The notes under the pieces were generated by a model. The model saw nothing but the letters and a program-made list of their open reading frames with translations, was not told where the DNA came from and did not search any database. Shown here piece after piece: positions 61,169 to 64,000 of a stretch of 64,000 nt of DNA (position 1 is its first letter; every line of letters begins with the position of its first letter). Source of the stretch: Longitalea arenae (GTDB lineage: Bacteria > Bacteroidota > Bacteroidia > Chitinophagales > Chitinophagaceae). The translations under genes and the position numbers were made by a program. The stretch spans positions 62,001 through 126,000 of the forward strand of contig NZ_JAFFJX010000004.1 of NCBI RefSeq assembly GCF_016924755.1, given 5' to 3'.

Positions 61169-62158
61169 TCAGAAATCACTAACCACCGGCCATCCGGCGG
61201 CATCCCAACTCAATTCACGAATGATCAGTTTGCTTTTACCATTGTCCTTCGCATCGTAGCCATGATATACGATGTAATCCCTGCCATCAAACTGGTATAC
61301 CGAATTATGCCCTACTGCCGTCCAGTTGGCCGTATCGCCGGCAATCACGAGGGAACCGCCGCCCTGCATCAGGGGGATATTATTTTTATCTGTATAGGGC
61401 CCTGTTACTTTTTCACTTCTGCCCACCATCACTTTATAATTGCTTTTCAACCCGCGGCAACAAAAATCGGTTGACACAAACAGGTAATAGTACTTTCCCT
61501 TTTTAAATAGAAAAGGCGCTTCAATGGCGGCATTACCGGCGACACTGTCGGGCAGGCTGGCATCCCTTCTGCGGCTGGCGAGGTTATGCCATTCTTGCGG
61601 TTCTTCGAGCGATACCAGGTCTTTGTTCAGCTTTACGAGTTTTAGACCATTCCAGAAAGAACCAAAGCTAAGCCAGGGGGTGTTGTCGTCATCGATAAAA
61701 AGATTGGGATCGATCGCATTCCAGTCATCGCGGTTGGGAACCGATTGAACGAGTTTACCATGGTCCTGCCAACGATAATCCGGTGAGGAAGGATGCAGGG
61801 TCTTATTGGTAGCCACACCTATACAGGAAGTGTTCTTTCCAAATGCAGAAACGGAATAATACAGGTAATACAAGCCGTTATGATAGCGGATATCCGGCGC
61901 CCAGGTATGACCTTTGAAACCGGGAAGTTCTTTCAACACCCAGCCCGCCACCTCTGCAAATACCGGTTTCTCTTTTTTCCAATCAACCCGGTTAACAGAC
62001 GACCATACGGTAATGCCCATACCGGTACAAAACATATAATACACACTATCCTGTTTTATCATCACCGGATCATGTGCGGGAATGTGCTTTGTTTGGGCAA
62101 ACGCGATGGCCGGGCACAAAAACAAAACAATGGAAATGTAAATAATCAGATCTTTCAT
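61169..62158 (-). CDS. GH43 arabinan-type endo/exo-arabinanase, single domain
   Basis: A 329-residue secreted five-bladed beta-propeller enzyme with a signal peptide ending near AFAQ (residue 22). The three GH43 carboxylates are visible: D30 (base) in AHDP, the Asp in WNAIDPNLF, and the acid Glu in AIEAPFLF. GHTWAPDI and a CC pair (TDFCCRG) are shared with its neighbour at 62309, indicating paralogues. GH43 members of this type cut alpha-1,5-arabinan. It has no binding module or T9SS domain. The gene is flanked by inverted copies of a short-unit array. Confidence 0.9.
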   Translation of the reverse strand: MKDLIIYISIVLFLCPAIAFAQTKHIPAHDPVMIKQDSVYYMFCTGMGITVWSSVNRVDWKKEKPVFAEVAGWVLKELPGFKGHTWAPDIRYHNGLYYLYYSVSAFGKNTSCIGVATNKTLHPSSPDYRWQDHGKLVQSVPNRDDWNAIDPNLFIDDDNTPWLSFGSFWNGLKLVKLNKDLVSLEEPQEWHNLASRRRDASLPDSVAGNAAIEAPFLFKKGKYYYLFVSTDFCCRGLKSNYKVMVGRSEKVTGPYTDKNNIPLMQGGGSLVIAGDTANWTAVGHNSVYQFDGRDYIVYHGYDAKDNGKSKLIIRELSWDAAGWPVVSDF

Positions 62159-62177
62159 GCAGGGATTGCTTGTAATG

Positions 62178-62300
62178 GAGGATTTCTGATTTTGCGATTT
62201 CTGATTTCGGGATTTTGATTTACAGTTTAAGAGATTTTGGGATCTCCTCAGCTCTAAAGCTGATAGATCCCAAAATCTCTACATCGCGAAATCTAAAAAT
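62178..62300. repeat. GATTTCTGATTTTG array and a 51-nt double hairpin between the GH43 genes
   Basis: Words GATTTCTGATTTTGC repeat at 62180-62216. Then AGAGATTTTGGGATC (62230-62244) pairs perfectly with GATCCCAAAATCTCT (62266-62280). Inside, TCAGCT (62248-62253) pairs with AGCTGA (62258-62263) around CTAA. The outer arms are made of the array word itself. No U-tract follows, so this is a stabilising or processing hairpin, or a decayed element. Confidence 0.75.
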
Positions 62301-62308
62301 GTTATAGA

Positions 62309-63991
62309 TTACTCGACTATCAATTTCTTCATGATCGTTCTCTCATCACTTACCACTTGTATGGTATAGATGCCGGTTGTATGCGGCACAGGCACCTGTA
62401 CTATGTTTGCAGACAATTGCCTGTTCGTATATACCAGCCTGCCATCGCTCGTGTAGATGTTGGTGACAATATACTTTCCAGGCGAGCCGGGAACAATATT
62501 CAGGTATTTGCCCCTGGCTACCGGGTTTGGATAAATACTTCGCCCTCGTTCATCGGTCAATACCGGTTGCAGCTGGTTAACTGCTTCCCTGGCCGCAGGT
62601 GTTGCAATCAACCATTTCTGGCAATTGCAATCGGAATAATCCTGCAAGCTCAACCTGGTTCCGGCAGTCGTGGAAGAACCGGCAATACTCACGATCCTCG
62701 TACCTGAGGCCGGTGTAATAATATGCGAACCGTCTGCCAGGCGCTCAACCTTGTATTTCTGACAGTTATTGTTCAGCCAGGCATACAACTGCATTTGCGT
62801 TCCCGCCGCCGTTCCGCAATTGATCACATCGGCTGAAAGACCACCGAGCGCATTGTTGATGCGGTAGTATCCATTGCCCACCGGAACAAAATCCCATTTC
62901 TGACAGTTGATATTCGCCCAGGTGCCTTGTGCAATGCCCTGGCCCGATGCGCCGGTACAACCCCAGGCATCCCATACCAGGTTACTGTGTTTATTGGTAA
63001 CCCGGTATTGCCCCGCAGCGATCCAGTCACGGGTAATAAAAGGCCAGCCACCGCTAAAGCCCATGTTGGCAATATCTAATTTGGCATTCCCATTATCGTT
63101 GCCATCATAATAATGCATGGAAACAAAGTTCGATCCGTTCTCTGTCAGCAGGCCTAAATGGCCCGGACCGATATAGCGGCCTGAAGCTCCTAACGCCAGC
63201 GAACCACCGCCGTTGCGCATATCGGTACCGTTCTTGTCAACATAGGGCCCCGTAATACTCGTTGAGCGTCCTACAACAATATAATAGGAACTGCTGGTGC
63301 CATTGCAACAGGTTCCACGATTGGCAAAGAGGTAATAATAACTGCCGTTCTTCACAATACAGGGAGCTTCCCAGTCGGCGCCATTACCGCCGGCAATTCG
63401 GGTAACAGCGGCACCGCTTTTTACTTTGCCTGTTGAGGGGTCCAGTTCAACAATACCGATACCTCCATGCCAGGAACCATAAGACATGTATAACCTGCCA
63501 TCTGAATTCCTGAAGATAGCCGGGTCTATCGCATTGATATCACCGGCAGCGGAAGATGAAACCACTTTTCCGAGGTCTGTCCATACGTAGGCCGATGAAT
63601 GCTGATCGAGCGTAGGTGATGTAGCCACACCGATGGCAGATACCGAAGACCCGAATGTTGAACAGGAATAATAGATATAGTATTTCCCGTTCATGTAGAT
63701 ACAATCGGGCGCCCAGAAGGTCCCGTTGAACCCTGGTACCGCGGCGTTGATCCACGATGGCCAGGTTCCAGCCGGAAATACTGTTTTGGGACCGGATGTC
63801 CATTGATACAGGTTGTTCGAATACGCTGCATAAATGCCATTACCAGTGGTGAACATCCAGTACCGGCTTCCGTCTTTGATGAGCGTGGAAGGATCATGTG
63901 ATTGATAGGCGCCGCCCAGGGCGCTGGCTTGTTCGGGCTGCGATAGCATCAGCATTCCCAAAACAAGCAGATAAGGTAAGTCTTTTTTCAT
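62309..63991 (-). CDS. Secreted GH43 arabinanase with ricin-type CBM13-like module and T9SS sorting domain
   Basis: A 560-residue protein with a signal peptide (to about residue 24). The GH43 propeller spans about 27-325, with D33 (SHDPS), the Asp in INAIDPAIF and the Glu in DWEAPCIV as catalytic residues. It has the same GRST..TGPYVDKNG and CC features as its neighbour. A ricin-B-type lectin domain (about 328-465, repeated NCQKW/NCQKY motifs) and a T9SS sorting domain (about 483-560: IYPNPV, TTGIYTIQV) follow. This is the surface-released arabinanase, while the neighbour lacks both modules and probably works downstream. The start lies 9 bp from the window edge. Confidence 0.92.
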   Translation of the reverse strand: MKKDLPYLLVLGMLMLSQPEQASALGGAYQSHDPSTLIKDGSRYWMFTTGNGIYAAYSNNLYQWTSGPKTVFPAGTWPSWINAAVPGFNGTFWAPDCIYMNGKYYIYYSCSTFGSSVSAIGVATSPTLDQHSSAYVWTDLGKVVSSSAAGDINAIDPAIFRNSDGRLYMSYGSWHGGIGIVELDPSTGKVKSGAAVTRIAGGNGADWEAPCIVKNGSYYYLFANRGTCCNGTSSSYYIVVGRSTSITGPYVDKNGTDMRNGGGSLALGASGRYIGPGHLGLLTENGSNFVSMHYYDGNDNGNAKLDIANMGFSGGWPFITRDWIAAGQYRVTNKHSNLVWDAWGCTGASGQGIAQGTWANINCQKWDFVPVGNGYYRINNALGGLSADVINCGTAAGTQMQLYAWLNNNCQKYKVERLADGSHIITPASGTRIVSIAGSSTTAGTRLSLQDYSDCNCQKWLIATPAAREAVNQLQPVLTDERGRSIYPNPVARGKYLNIVPGSPGKYIVTNIYTSDGRLVYTNRQLSANIVQVPVPHTTGIYTIQVVSDERTIMKKLIVE

Positions 63992-64000
63992 TTGGCAAGT

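Overview
The window looks like a chromosomal segment of a polysaccharide-degrading Bacteroidota, most likely from the Chitinophagaceae (Niastella/Chitinophaga-like). Three SusC/SusD pairs, lipobox-bearing SusD proteins, type IX secretion (T9SS) C-terminal sorting domains, A/T-rich start contexts and TTTG / TAnnTTTG-like promoters all point there. The species assignment is inference. I see no rRNA, tRNA, CRISPR array, prophage, integrase or transposase.

Layout. (1) 656-6494: three secreted proteins with T9SS sorting domains: a GH16 beta-glucanase with CBM6, a GH18 chitinase with CBM6, and a metzincin protease with beta/gamma-crystallin-like modules. Together they would suit attack on fungal or algal wall material. 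(2) 6628-8002: a small membrane protein, a SHOCT-domain protein and a Crp/Fnr-type regulator. (3) 8654-13337: a SusC/SusD pair with no adjacent enzyme, closed by a strong terminator, followed by an NCS2 purine permease. (4) 15170-24147: a palindromic operator and promoter, an 18-residue cysteine-rich leader peptide, SusC, SusD, an AtsA-like arylsulfatase, a 39-residue membrane protein and a fatty-acid-hydroxylase/sterol-desaturase homologue. I read this as a sulfur-regulated sulfate-ester uptake operon. (5) 24442-28413: a small alpha/beta protein, a GH89 alpha-N-acetylglucosaminidase behind a LacI-type operator, and a PAP2 phosphatase. (6) 28557-40684: a glucuronoxylan cluster with mannonate dehydratase, an SGNH-like acetylesterase, a LacI regulator, GH67, an SDR dehydrogenase, GH115 and GH10. 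(7) 40725-44723: a double-thioredoxin protein and an outer-membrane barrel protein. (8) 44910-63991, all on the minus strand: a pectin/rhamnogalacturonan and arabinan locus with a DUF4450-like protein, an unrecognised six-hairpin-type protein, an NTF2-like protein, GH106, PL22, SusD, SusC and two GH43 arabinanases.

Much of the remaining sequence is non-coding but not random. Most gaps of useful length contain degenerate arrays of 7- or 8-bp units, several long perfect hairpins at gene ends without a U-tract, or both. The arrays produce spurious open frames in many registers. The two observations I rate highest are the cysteine-rich leader with its operator in front of the sulfatase operon, and the family of intergenic heptad/octad arrays.
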